The notes under the pieces were generated by a model that was not told the DNA's origin, did no database searches, and saw only the letters and a program-made list of their open reading frames with translations. From Hyphomicrobiales bacterium (GTDB lineage: Bacteria > Pseudomonadota > Alphaproteobacteria > Rhizobiales > Beijerinckiaceae): DNA of 43,363 nt. Of the stretch, positions 1-6,804 are shown piece by piece. The stretch's first letter is position 1. Each line of letters begins with the position of its first letter. A program made the translations under genes and the position numbers. Location of the stretch: NCBI GenBank assembly GCA_947455455.1, contig CANGOE010000017.1, positions 1 through 43,363 on the forward strand, written 5' to 3'.

Positions 1-130
1 AGATGGGCTTGTGTTTGCCGCGCAGCCGCATGGCCACCAGCGATGCCAAACGGCCAACAACGAGGCCCTTCGCATCAATCAACACCCATTTCTTCTCGAC
101 CTCGGCAGGTTTTGCCACAAAGGTCTTCAT
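1..130 (-). CDS. rplM: 50S ribosomal protein L13, 5' part (window edge)
   Basis: This is the N-terminal 43 residues of ribosomal protein L13, a component of the large ribosomal subunit; the rest lies beyond the left edge of the window. Read on the minus strand from ATG at 130-128, the protein begins [19 protein letters not shown] and continues with a conserved stretch ending RLRGKHKPI. The WxxID and GRLAS..A..LRGKHKP patterns are characteristic of bacterial L13. The start is fixed by the match to the family N-terminus; only weak purine-rich sequence precedes it. rpsI (S9) is expected downstream, outside the window. The gene is divergent from nothing nearby: the next gene upstream, a thioesterase, is on the same strand. 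Confidence 0.93.
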   Translation of the reverse strand, partial: MKTFVAKPAEVEKKWVLIDAKGLVVGRLASLVAMRLRGKHKPI

Positions 131-155
131 GGATCAGTTTCCGTCTCTTGGAGGG

Positions 156-172
156 GGTGGAACCGTTCCACC
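156..172 (-). promoter_or_regulatory. hairpin in the rplM leader
   Basis: A perfect inverted repeat GGTGGAAC-c-GTTCCACC lies 26 bases upstream of the rplM start codon. In RNA it would fold as a six-base stem with a five-base loop. No U-tract follows it, so it is not a terminator. In other bacteria L13 represses its own operon through the mRNA leader, so this could be the binding element; that role is inferred. Confidence 0.4.
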
Positions 173-321
173 TGCCCAAAACAAAATCACAACCCTTGAA
201 GGCCGTGACGATGGAGGGTGTCTAACGCAACATGATCGTGCGGTCAAGCGATGTGCAGTAAGGAATTTGCTATAAATAGTGTTTGTTTTCAATGTGTTAC
301 TTGAAGTGGTAAAATAATACC

Positions 322-349
322 GTTATAAAGGTAACATCATACCGTTCAA
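322..349 (-). promoter_or_regulatory. predicted sigma70-type promoter for rplM
   Basis: On the minus strand the sequence contains TTGAAC (349-344), a 16-base spacer and TATAAC (327-322). This is a good match to the housekeeping -35/-10 pattern. It would give rplM a leader of about 185 bases, which includes the hairpin at 156-172. The motif TACCGTT also occurs on the plus strand at 319-325 and 340-346, bracketing the spacer, and could be an operator. No transcript data are available. Confidence 0.4.
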
Positions 350-362
350 TTCGGAGTGGTTC

Positions 363-809
363 CTATTTCTGATCGGGCAAAGCATAGGTACCGGTGACAT
401 GGGCGACCAGATCGGGGGAGCCGTCGGACGTGATGGCGATGTCCCCGACCGCCAGCCGTCGCCCCAGCTTGATCAGGGTGCATTGGGCGATCAGATCGCG
501 CGGGGCGGGCTTGCGCAGGAAGTTGAAATTGAGATTGGTGGTCACGGCCAGTGCGACAGGGCCGATCGAGGCGAGAATGGCGACATAGAACACCAGATCG
601 GCCAGCGTCATCATCGCAGGGCCCGACAGCGTGCCGCCGGGGCGCAACTGGCTGTCATGATAGGTCAGCCGCATGGTGGCTTGTGCATGGCTCACCTGTT
701 CGATGCGGTAGAGTGGCCCGTGGACATGGATTTGCGGAAATTCGCGTGCCAGAAAAGCATCGATCTCTTGGGCCGTCATTACGGCTGGCTTGGCGGCAAA
801 CGTGGTCAT
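363..809 (-). CDS. PaaI-family hotdog-fold thioesterase
   Basis: This 148-residue protein is predicted to hydrolyse acyl-CoA thioesters in the cytoplasm. Its length and the central pattern LRPGGTLSGPAMMTLAD (residues 55-71) match the PaaI/4HBT hotdog family, in which a conserved Gly-Gly followed by an Asp on the central helix (here D71) shapes the active site. Strands of the hotdog sheet are visible in AVTTNLNFNFLRK and GDIAITSDG. The gene lies upstream of rplM on the same strand and is divergent from the enoyl-CoA hydratase-like gene starting at 872. The substrate cannot be told from the sequence. Confidence 0.8.
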   Translation of the reverse strand: MTTFAAKPAVMTAQEIDAFLAREFPQIHVHGPLYRIEQVSHAQATMRLTYHDSQLRPGGTLSGPAMMTLADLVFYVAILASIGPVALAVTTNLNFNFLRKPAPRDLIAQCTLIKLGRRLAVGDIAITSDGSPDLVAHVTGTYALPDQK

Positions 810-871
810 GGCGTGCTCATGGTTGCGAGAGGAGGCTTGACGAAAAGCCTGTTCGGACCGAGGCTGTCAAG

Positions 872-1696
872 ATGGATCAGCACGACACCCGCCATTTATC
901 AACCCAACCTGCCTTTGTGACCAGAGAGAACGAGGGTGGGGTCGCCATTCTGACGCTCGACAGGCCGCAGTCGCGCAATGCCTTGTCGCGCGTCATGATG
1001 GAGCAGATCATCGAACAATTGGACGCCATTGCCTCGGATACCACGCTCAAGGCCGTGGTACTCTGTGCCGAGGGGCCGGTCTTTTCCTCCGGTCACGATC
1101 TCAAGGAAATGACGGCCTGTCGCACCGACGAGGATGCGGGATGTGGTGCGTTCAGCGCCATTTTTGCCACTTGCGCCACCATGATGCAGAAGATTGTCAC
1201 TATGCCCCAACCGGTGGTTGCGGCGGTGGAGGGCATGGCGACGGCGGCGGGATGCCAGCTGGTTGCCTCCTGTGATCTGGCGATTGCCGGCGAGGAGGCG
1301 GGGTTTTGCACACCGGGCGTGCATATCGGCCTGTTCTGTTCCACTCCGATGGTGGCACTGTCGCGCAATCTTGCTCCCAAACATGCGATGGAAATGCTGT
1401 TGCTGGGCGAGCGGGTAACGGCTTTTGATGCGGCCCGCATGGGGCTGGTCAATCGGGTTGTGGCCGCAGGGCAGGCAAGGGCAGAGGCCTTGCGTCTGGC
1501 CGGGATCATTGCCTCCAAATCCTCGGTGGCGGTCGGCATGGGCAAAAAAGCCTTTTACGAGCAAATGACCATGCCCCTGGCGCAGGCCTATGCCCATGCC
1601 AGCCGTGTGATGGTCGACAATATGCTTGATGCGGATGCGCAAGAGGGGATCGGGGCGTTTATGGGCCGCCGCGATCCGGTATGGCGCGAACGCTGA
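872..1696 (+). CDS. enoyl-CoA hydratase/isomerase family protein (ECHDC3-like)
   Basis: This 274-residue crotonase-fold protein begins at ATG 872, preceded by GAGG at 860-863. The reading frame is open much further upstream, but that part is antisense to the thioesterase. The oxyanion-hole regions are visible as FSSGHDLKEM and VEGMATAAGCQLVASCDLAIA. The two catalytic glutamates of classical enoyl-CoA hydratase appear to be replaced: the first falls at the Q of GCQL and the second at the G of TPGVHIG. This resembles the ECHDC3 branch, whose reaction is uncertain. It may therefore act on CoA esters by different chemistry. It is divergent from the PaaI thioesterase gene. Confidence 0.85.
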   Translation: MDQHDTRHLSTQPAFVTRENEGGVAILTLDRPQSRNALSRVMMEQIIEQLDAIASDTTLKAVVLCAEGPVFSSGHDLKEMTACRTDEDAGCGAFSAIFATCATMMQKIVTMPQPVVAAVEGMATAAGCQLVASCDLAIAGEEAGFCTPGVHIGLFCSTPMVALSRNLAPKHAMEMLLLGERVTAFDAARMGLVNRVVAAGQARAEALRLAGIIASKSSVAVGMGKKAFYEQMTMPLAQAYAHASRVMVDNMLDADAQEGIGAFMGRRDPVWRER

Positions 1697-1782
1697 TTCA
1701 GTGAGATAGAATGGGTTTTGTTTGATTCTGTTGTTTTGATAACGCGTTACATTTTCACCAAACTGATTGTGAAGGCCCTCTG

Positions 1783-2229
1783 ATGTCCCAATCCGCGAAT
1801 GTTTCGACAACCCCTCCGCAGATGATTTTCATCAATATGCCGGTCAAAGACCTGCCACGCTCGATGCAGTTCTTTCAAAGCCTCGGCTATCAATTCAATG
1901 CCCAATTCACCAATGATCAGGCGGCCTGCATGATCATTTCCGATGTGATCTATGTGATGTTGCTCGTCGAACCGTTTTTCCGGTCTTTTACAGCCAAGAC
2001 AATCTGCGATACCGCGACCTCGGCTGAAATGCTGGTATGTCTCTCCAGCACGAGCCGTGAAGCCGTTGATGAACTTGTGGGCAAAGCGCTTGCGGCCGGT
2101 GGCACAAATGCCAAGCCCCCGATGGATTTCGGTTTCATGTATCAATCCTCGTTCGAGGATCTGGACGGGCATATCTGGGAAGTGCTGTGGATGGATCCGG
2201 CCCATGTGCAACAGCAAGACGGGGTCTGA
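1783..2229 (+). CDS. VOC family (glyoxalase/bleomycin-resistance fold) protein
   Basis: This 148-residue protein belongs to the vicinal oxygen chelate superfamily. The N-terminal module MIFINMPVKDLPRSMQFFQSLGY (14-36) and the C-terminal FEDLDGHIWEVLWMD (124-138), with E133 as a probable metal ligand, are typical. It resembles the uncharacterised PhnB/lactoylglutathione-lyase-like single-domain members, which act as dimers. It lies between the hydratase-like gene and the CoA-binding protein, all on the plus strand. The reaction is unknown. Confidence 0.8.
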   Translation: MSQSANVSTTPPQMIFINMPVKDLPRSMQFFQSLGYQFNAQFTNDQAACMIISDVIYVMLLVEPFFRSFTAKTICDTATSAEMLVCLSSTSREAVDELVGKALAAGGTNAKPPMDFGFMYQSSFEDLDGHIWEVLWMDPAHVQQQDGV

Positions 2230-2324
2230 CCGGTCCCTGAGTGGCAGGCTGTGTGCAGACCGGTGCGGCAGGGCCTGCAATAGCGCTTTGTCGAAACGGC
2301 TTTTTCTGTCATCGTAAGGCGGTT

Positions 2325-2936
2325 ATGTTTTTGCCTTCTCATGATTCAATGAGCCCCCTCGCAACCAGTGCCAGAGTGATGTCCCAGCCAGTCGATCACA
2401 ATCAGGATTATCCTGTCGAAACCATCCGCCGTATTTTGCGCGGGACCAAGACCATTGCTCTGGTCGGTGCGTCCAACAATCCGGCGCGCCCCAGCTATAT
2501 CGTGATCAAATACCTTAAAGAGCGCGGCTATACGATCTATCCGGTCAATCCCGGTCTGGCGGGGCAGACGATTGTCGATCTGCCGGTCTATGCCAGCCTT
2601 GCCGATCTGCCCGGTCCGGTCGATATGGTCGAGATTTTCCGCAACTCGCAAGCGGCAGGTCCGATCACCGATGAAGCTCTGGCCATGCCTGTTCTGCCCA
2701 AAGTGATCTGGATGCAATTGTCGGTGCGCAATGACGAGGCCGCCGAACGTGCCCAGGCACGCGGGGTGGAGGTGATCATGAACCGCTGTCCGAAGATCGA
2801 ATATGGCCGCCTTTCCGGTGAAATCGGCTGGCAGGGAATCAATTCGCGGCTTTTATCCTCGAAAAAGCCTGTCCTGTCGGCCAAGGGTTTCCAGAAACTG
2901 ACCATCGCGCCACGCGGGCCGGTACGTCACGATTAA
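2325..2936 (+). CDS. CoA-binding protein (CoA_binding_2, YccU-like)
   Basis: The protein contains a Rossmann-type CoA-binding domain. IALVGASNNPARPSY (44-58) is the nucleotide-binding loop, followed by GYTIYPVNPGLAG, and the C-terminal VIMNRCPKIEYGRL is the family's conserved cysteine-containing motif. Such stand-alone domains resemble the N-terminus of acyl-CoA synthetases (NDP-forming) but have no known reaction. I chose ATG 2325 because AAGG at 2316-2319 is well spaced. ATG 2349 and ATG 2379 are in frame; 2379 would give a 185-residue protein closer to the usual family length. It lies 131 bases upstream of the sulfhydrylase gene on the same strand. Confidence 0.8.
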   Translation: MFLPSHDSMSPLATSARVMSQPVDHNQDYPVETIRRILRGTKTIALVGASNNPARPSYIVIKYLKERGYTIYPVNPGLAGQTIVDLPVYASLADLPGPVDMVEIFRNSQAAGPITDEALAMPVLPKVIWMQLSVRNDEAAERAQARGVEVIMNRCPKIEYGRLSGEIGWQGINSRLLSSKKPVLSAKGFQKLTIAPRGPVRHD

Positions 2937-3004
2937 CCGCCTGTCGGGTAACTGCCTCTCGGGCTTGCCGACCGGGCATGGAGGCAATTGACGCTGTCTG
3001 TGCC

Positions 3005-3032
3005 GTTCTTTATAAAGAACGCATTGTTCTTT
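3005..3032 (+). promoter_or_regulatory. palindrome/hairpin upstream of the sulfhydrylase gene
   Basis: GTTCTTTATAAAGAAC (3005-3020) is a perfect 16-base palindrome. Its right half AAAGAAC (3014-3020) can also pair with a second GTTCTTT (3026-3032) across a five-base loop. The element sits 36 bases before the start codon at 3068. It could be a repressor operator or a small leader hairpin. It does not match the SAM-II riboswitch pattern known upstream of methionine genes in this class. Confidence 0.4.
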
Positions 3033-3067
3033 GGGTGCCATCCTTTACCAACCACGGAGTTACTGTC

Positions 3068-4351
3068 ATGTCCGATCATATCCCCGGTTTCTCGACCCTT
3101 GCCATCCATGCCGGTGCGGCTCCCGATGCGGCGACCGGCGCGCGCGCGACCCCGATCTACCAGACATCGAGCTTTGTGTTCGACGATGTGGATCATGCGG
3201 CTTCGCTGTTCGGTCTGCAGGCTTTCGGCAATATCTACACCCGTATCGGCAACCCGACCTGCGCGGTGCTGGAAGAACGCGTGGCGGCACTGGAAGGCGG
3301 CACGGCGGCATTGGCGGTGGCATCCGGCCATGCGGCGGAATTTCTGGTGTTCCATACCCTGATGCAACCGGGCGATGAATTCATTGCCGCCAAGAAACTC
3401 TATGGCGGCTCGATCAACCAGTTCAACCATGCCTACAAGAATTTCAACTGGAATGTCGTCTGGGCTGATTCTGATGATCTCTCCAGCTTTGAGAAGGCGA
3501 TTACCCCCAAGACCAAGGCGATTTTCATTGAATCCATCGCCAATCCGGGCGGTGTCATCACCGATATTGCCGGTATTGCCGCCATTGCCCATAAAGCAGG
3601 GATTCCGCTGATCGTCGATAACACGATGGCGACCCCCTATCTGATCCGTCCCTTCGAGCACGGGGCTGATATCATTGTCCATTCGGCGACCAAGTTTCTG
3701 GGTGGCCACGGCAATTCGATCGGCGGCGTGATCGTCGACGGGGGCCGTTTCGACTTCCTGAAGTCAGGCCGCTATCCGATGCTGTCGGAGCCGCGTCCCG
3801 AATATGGCGGCATGGTGCTGGGCGAAACCTTTGGCAATTTCGGTTTTGCCATTGCCTGCCGCGTGTTGGGTCTGCGCGATCTGGGACCGGCTTTGTCGCC
3901 GTTCAACGCCTTCATGTTGTTGACAGGCATTGAAACCCTGCCTCTGCGCATGCAACGCCATTGCGACAACGCCTTGCAGGTGGCCAAGCATTTGCAGGCG
4001 CATCCGGCTGTGGAATGGGTCAGCTATTCCGGGCTGGAAGGCGATAAATATTACGACTTGGCCAAGCGCTATTGTCCCAAAGGGGCGGGGGCTGTCTTCA
4101 CCTTCGGGCTGAAGGGCGGCTACGAGGCGGGCGTGAAACTGGTGTCGAACCTGAAGCTGTTCTCGCATCTGGCCAATATCGGCGATACCCGCTCGCTGGT
4201 CATCCATCCTGCCTCGACCACCCACCGCCAGTTGACCGACGAGCAACGCCGTCAGGCCGGTGCCGGACCCGAAGTGGTGCGTCTGTCGATCGGGATCGAG
4301 GATGTCGCCGACATCATCAACGATCTGGACGAGGCACTGGCGGCCGAATAA
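3068..4351 (+). CDS. metY: O-acetylhomoserine aminocarboxypropyltransferase (sulfhydrylase)
   Basis: This PLP enzyme makes homocysteine (or methionine) from O-acetylhomoserine and sulfide (or methanethiol) in the cytoplasm. At 427 residues it has the full length of the MetY branch of the Cys/Met-metabolism PLP family. The PLP lysine is K209 in HSATKFLGGHG, the cofactor Asp is D184 in VDNTMATPYL, and YTRIGNP (57-63) binds phosphate across the dimer. ATG 3068 is preceded by GGAG at 3056-3059; the open frame upstream has no such site. A strong terminator follows at 4377-4409. A palindrome lies directly upstream. Confidence 0.93.
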   Translation: MSDHIPGFSTLAIHAGAAPDAATGARATPIYQTSSFVFDDVDHAASLFGLQAFGNIYTRIGNPTCAVLEERVAALEGGTAALAVASGHAAEFLVFHTLMQPGDEFIAAKKLYGGSINQFNHAYKNFNWNVVWADSDDLSSFEKAITPKTKAIFIESIANPGGVITDIAGIAAIAHKAGIPLIVDNTMATPYLIRPFEHGADIIVHSATKFLGGHGNSIGGVIVDGGRFDFLKSGRYPMLSEPRPEYGGMVLGETFGNFGFAIACRVLGLRDLGPALSPFNAFMLLTGIETLPLRMQRHCDNALQVAKHLQAHPAVEWVSYSGLEGDKYYDLAKRYCPKGAGAVFTFGLKGGYEAGVKLVSNLKLFSHLANIGDTRSLVIHPASTTHRQLTDEQRRQAGAGPEVVRLSIGIEDVADIINDLDEALAAE

Positions 4352-4376
4352 GCCAGCCTCTCCCCACAGCCAAACG

Positions 4377-4409
4377 GGCCGGTCTGATCTGTCAGGCCGG
4401 CCTTTTTTT
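4377..4409 (+). terminator. Rho-independent terminator after metY
   Basis: GGCCGGTCTGA pairs with TCAGGCCGGCC over an 11-base stem (one T-G wobble) with a TCTG loop, followed by seven Ts at 4403-4409. It ends transcription from metY. It sits just beyond the stop codon of the convergent haem A synthase gene, but the T-tract works only in the plus direction. Confidence 0.92.
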
Positions 4410-4411
4410 GC

Positions 4412-5569
4412 CTATGAACGGCGGCGTTTGCCAGCTGGTTCGGGGGCGGGTTGCGGGCGTTCCGTCTGACCGGCCGCGGCATGGACGGCAAACATTGCCA
4501 GCACCATCATGGCAAAGCCCTGATGGATCAGTGCAATCCACATCGGTGCGGCCAGAATCAGCGTGGCAATGCCAATGCCCGCTTGGGCTGACAGCATCCA
4601 GACCAGCGCATTGGCCCGGCGGTTGGCCGACGTGCCCTTGTGGGCGCGGCTGACCGCCCAGGCGTGCCACAGGGTCAGGGCCAACAGCACATAGGCCCAG
4701 AAGCGATGGTTGAACTGCACCAGCGTCACATCATCGAACAGGGCTTCCAGCCCGATGGCACGCAAGGGATAGAACAGGCTATCGGGCAGGAAATGTTCGC
4801 CCATCAAAGGCCATGTATTATAGATCAATCCGGCGTGATTGCCCGCCACCAATGCGCCGAAGGCGATTTGCAACATCATGCCCAGCAACAGCCCCCATCC
4901 GGCCCAGACAAATCCGGGCCTGATGCGCTCGACGCGGGGTTTCAGTTTGATGGAATAGATCAGCAACAGGGCGAAAATACTGGCGGCCAGCATCAAATGC
5001 GCCATGAGCCGGATCGGCTCCACCGCCGTCATGCCGGGCTTGAGACCGGAGGCGACCATGATCCAGCCGACAAAAGCCTGCGCGCCACCCAGACAGCCCA
5101 GCAGGGCCGCATAGAGAATGTGCACGCCCCGCAAATGCCGGCGGATGACCAGAAACAGAAAACCCAACCCGAACACGACCCCGACAAAACGGCCCAATTG
5201 CCGGTGTCCCCATTCCCACCAATAGAGGGTCTTGAATTCCTCGAGGCTGATATCGTAATTCAAAATCTGGTATTGCGGGATGGCTTGGTATTTCATGAAT
5301 TCCTTCCACCAATCCTGCTCGTTGAGCGGCGGAAAGGCTCCCATCAGGGGGCGCCATTCGGTGATAGACAGGCCCGATCCGGTCATGCGCGTGGCCCCGC
5401 CGACAATCACCATGGCAAACACCAGGCCGGCGAGCAGATGCAACCAGATCCTGACCAATTGTCTGGATTCCGGCGACATGCCTTTGGCGGAAAACTCCGT
5501 CAGCCCCTTTGCTTTGCCATCGGGGCCGGAGTGTTGACGTCTGGTGGAGGGCCGTGTGCCGCGTGCCAT
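4412..5569 (-). CDS. ctaA: haem A synthase, COX15/CtaA family
   Basis: This 385-residue integral membrane enzyme oxidises the C8 methyl group of haem O to give haem A for cytochrome c oxidase. About eight membrane helices form two four-helix halves. The histidines expected to bind haem are visible as H122 (GHRQLGR), H191 (MAHLMLAA), H288 (FNHRFWAY) and H349 (IHQGFAM). The loop GATRMTGSGLSITEWRPLMG is a hallmark of the alphaproteobacterial/mitochondrial COX15 type. ATG 5569 is preceded by AAGGA with nine bases of spacing, so it is preferred over the longer open frame. It is convergent with metY and divergent from the DUF2842 gene. Confidence 0.93.
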   Translation of the reverse strand: MARGTRPSTRRQHSGPDGKAKGLTEFSAKGMSPESRQLVRIWLHLLAGLVFAMVIVGGATRMTGSGLSITEWRPLMGAFPPLNEQDWWKEFMKYQAIPQYQILNYDISLEEFKTLYWWEWGHRQLGRFVGVVFGLGFLFLVIRRHLRGVHILYAALLGCLGGAQAFVGWIMVASGLKPGMTAVEPIRLMAHLMLAASIFALLLIYSIKLKPRVERIRPGFVWAGWGLLLGMMLQIAFGALVAGNHAGLIYNTWPLMGEHFLPDSLFYPLRAIGLEALFDDVTLVQFNHRFWAYVLLALTLWHAWAVSRAHKGTSANRRANALVWMLSAQAGIGIATLILAAPMWIALIHQGFAMMVLAMFAVHAAAGQTERPQPAPEPAGKRRRS

Positions 5570-5757
5570 GATCAATCGTCCTTGTTTGCCCGCCGCTAGA
5601 ACGGGCCGCAATCACTTTGAAAAGGGGACATAGGGCTTTCAGGCGCTTTTGCCAATCACCCGCAAGGCGGTTTTGTCCGCCATCCTTGTTCGGACTATGC
5701 GCCCGTAACGAAATCTGCGATAGAGCACCATCACGAATGACAGCAGGAAACAAAGCG

Positions 5758-5967
5758 ATGCGGCGGCGGCACAGAAAACTGATCGGAGCCTTCACCATTT
5801 TGTTCACGGTGGTTGTCTATTCGCTGGCCGCGATGTCGCTGGCGCAGGGACGCTTGCAGGAGGCCGACAAAATCTGGCAGAATCTGTTTTATCTCATCGC
5901 AGGCATGGGCTGGATCCTGCCGCTGATGCCGGTCATCCGCTGGATGGAACGGCCCGACGCGGAGTGA
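5758..5967 (+). CDS. DUF2842 family small membrane protein
   Basis: This 69-residue protein has two predicted membrane helices, LIGAFTILFTVVVYSLAAMSL and FYLIAGMGWILPLMPVIRWM, between a basic N-terminus and a short acidic C-terminus. It matches the small alphaproteobacterial DUF2842 family, which often sits next to the haem A synthase gene as it does here. Its function is not known. ATG 5758 is preceded by AGGA at 5745-5748 with good spacing; ATG 5737 in the same frame would add seven residues. Confidence 0.8.
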   Translation: MRRRHRKLIGAFTILFTVVVYSLAAMSLAQGRLQEADKIWQNLFYLIAGMGWILPLMPVIRWMERPDAE

Positions 5968-6030
5968 ACGGTTGCGGCAGGTGCTTTTTCAAAAAAACGG
6001 GGGCTGACGCAAAAACCCGACGATGACCAG

Positions 6031-6059
6031 TTGCACATAGGCCCGCACCCCTCTATAAC
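6031..6059 (+). promoter_or_regulatory. promoter of tRNA-Pro
   Basis: TTGCAC (6031-6036) and TATAAC (6054-6059) are separated by exactly 17 bases and end ten bases before the mature tRNA. This is a strong housekeeping-type promoter. Confidence 0.75.
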
Positions 6060-6068
6060 CCGCCTCGG

Positions 6069-6146
6069 CGGAGCGTAGCGCAGCCCGGTTAGCGCACTAG
6101 TCTGGGGGACTAGGGGTCGGAGGTTCGAATCCTCTCGCTCCGACCA
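6069..6146 (+). tRNA. tRNA-Pro (anticodon GGG)
   Basis: A complete cloverleaf is visible. The acceptor stem is CGGAGCG/CGCTCCG, the anticodon stem is CTAGT/ACTAG around the loop CTGGGGG with anticodon GGG, and the T-arm contains GGTTCGAATCC. The 3' ACCA is encoded, giving an A discriminator as expected for proline. A promoter precedes it and a terminator follows. Confidence 0.96.
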
Positions 6147-6170
6147 TTTAAAATCCGGTTTGATACCAAG

Positions 6171-6200
6171 GCCGCCCGCTCAGGCGGCTTTTTTGTTTTT
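6171..6200 (+). terminator. Rho-independent terminator after tRNA-Pro
   Basis: GCCGCC (6171-6176) pairs with GGCGGC (6183-6188) over a six-base loop and is followed by six Ts, a G and five more Ts. The loop contains the stop codon of brnA, which is read from the opposite strand, so the terminator and the 3' end of brnA share sequence. Confidence 0.88.
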
Positions 6201-6479
6201 ACGCTTTGCCTTCGGGGTCAAAACCACCTCGCCACGCGCCAATTGCGACAGCGTGCTGTTGATGCGGGTCAGCCAGTTCTTTGGGTCGTCCCCTTTGAAA
6301 TAGTCGATGACTTCGGGATCAAGCCGAAGAGTTTGTAGGACCTTTTTACTCGTAGCGAGCGGCCTGCCACGCTTGACCTTGACGGACTTGAATTTTTCAA
6401 CCCATTCTGGCGCGGATAGATCGGGGATCTCGTCAGGGTCCGCCCAGTTGGGTGTCATATTGGCTTTGTTCTCGGTCAT
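6180..6479 (-). CDS. brnA: BrnA-family antitoxin
   Basis: This 99-residue protein is the antitoxin of a type II BrnT/BrnA pair. It neutralises BrnT and, in the family, represses the shared promoter. The family features are RGRPLATSKKVLQTLRLDPEV followed by IDYFKGDDPKNWLTRINSTL, a short ribbon-helix-helix DNA-binding domain, and a basic C-terminal tail rich in lysine. It lies downstream of brnT and overlaps it by 47 bases, so the two are translationally linked. An alternative start at 6458 would remove seven residues. The gene ends inside the tRNA-Pro terminator hairpin. Confidence 0.87.
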   Translation of the reverse strand: MTENKANMTPNWADPDEIPDLSAPEWVEKFKSVKVKRGRPLATSKKVLQTLRLDPEVIDYFKGDDPKNWLTRINSTLSQLARGEVVLTPKAKRKNKKAA

Positions 6480-6711
6480 TGGCTTTTCTCATACTAATGA
6501 TACGGAAATTATTACGGCGTTTTGTCCAAGCCACGACTACCATTCTGCCATCGAGGTATCCGATTGTAATCCAGCGATTTTCGCCATAATCCTTGCGGTT
6601 GTCGGGCACGGTGATCGTTTTTCCGGTTAAAACCTCATCAGCCCGCGCCATATCAACGCCTCTTTCAATCAGCGTCTTATCGCGTTTTGATGGATCAAAC
6701 TCGATTTTCAT
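6433..6711 (-). CDS. brnT: BrnT-family ribonuclease toxin
   Basis: This 92-residue protein is the toxin partner of BrnA, an RNase with a RelE-like fold that blocks translation. It matches BrnT from the N-terminal MKIEFDPSKRDKTLIERGVD through WITIGYLDGRMVVVAWTKR to the C-terminal FRIISMRKANDRE motif, which carries the basic and acidic residues linked to activity. It is upstream of brnA, the usual order. No strong ribosome-binding site precedes ATG 6711, which fits low toxin expression. The pair sits between a tRNA gene and unrelated genes, a common place for acquired modules. Confidence 0.88.
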   Translation of the reverse strand: MKIEFDPSKRDKTLIERGVDMARADEVLTGKTITVPDNRKDYGENRWITIGYLDGRMVVVAWTKRRNNFRIISMRKANDREQSQYDTQLGGP

Positions 6712-6804
6712 TAATTTATGTTACAACAAAAAACAATGAATGCAATCCATTGAACCCATCCCCGCTCTGCCTTACCATCCAGCCTCAATCGGATGGTGGT
6801 CAGA

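Noticed and set aside
551-871. long N-terminal extension of the enoyl-CoA hydratase-like protein
   Set aside because: The extension is antisense to the thioesterase gene and Arg/Trp/Ser-rich. The family N-terminus and GAGG site fit ATG 872.
2937-3067. SAM-II riboswitch before the sulfhydrylase gene
   Set aside because: This class often has one before methionine genes, but I find no matching stem and pseudoknot sequence, only the GTTCTTT palindrome.
4640-5599. 319-residue Gln/His-rich open frame opposite the haem A synthase gene
   Set aside because: It is a shadow of the membrane protein gene; composition and lack of a ribosome-binding site argue against it.
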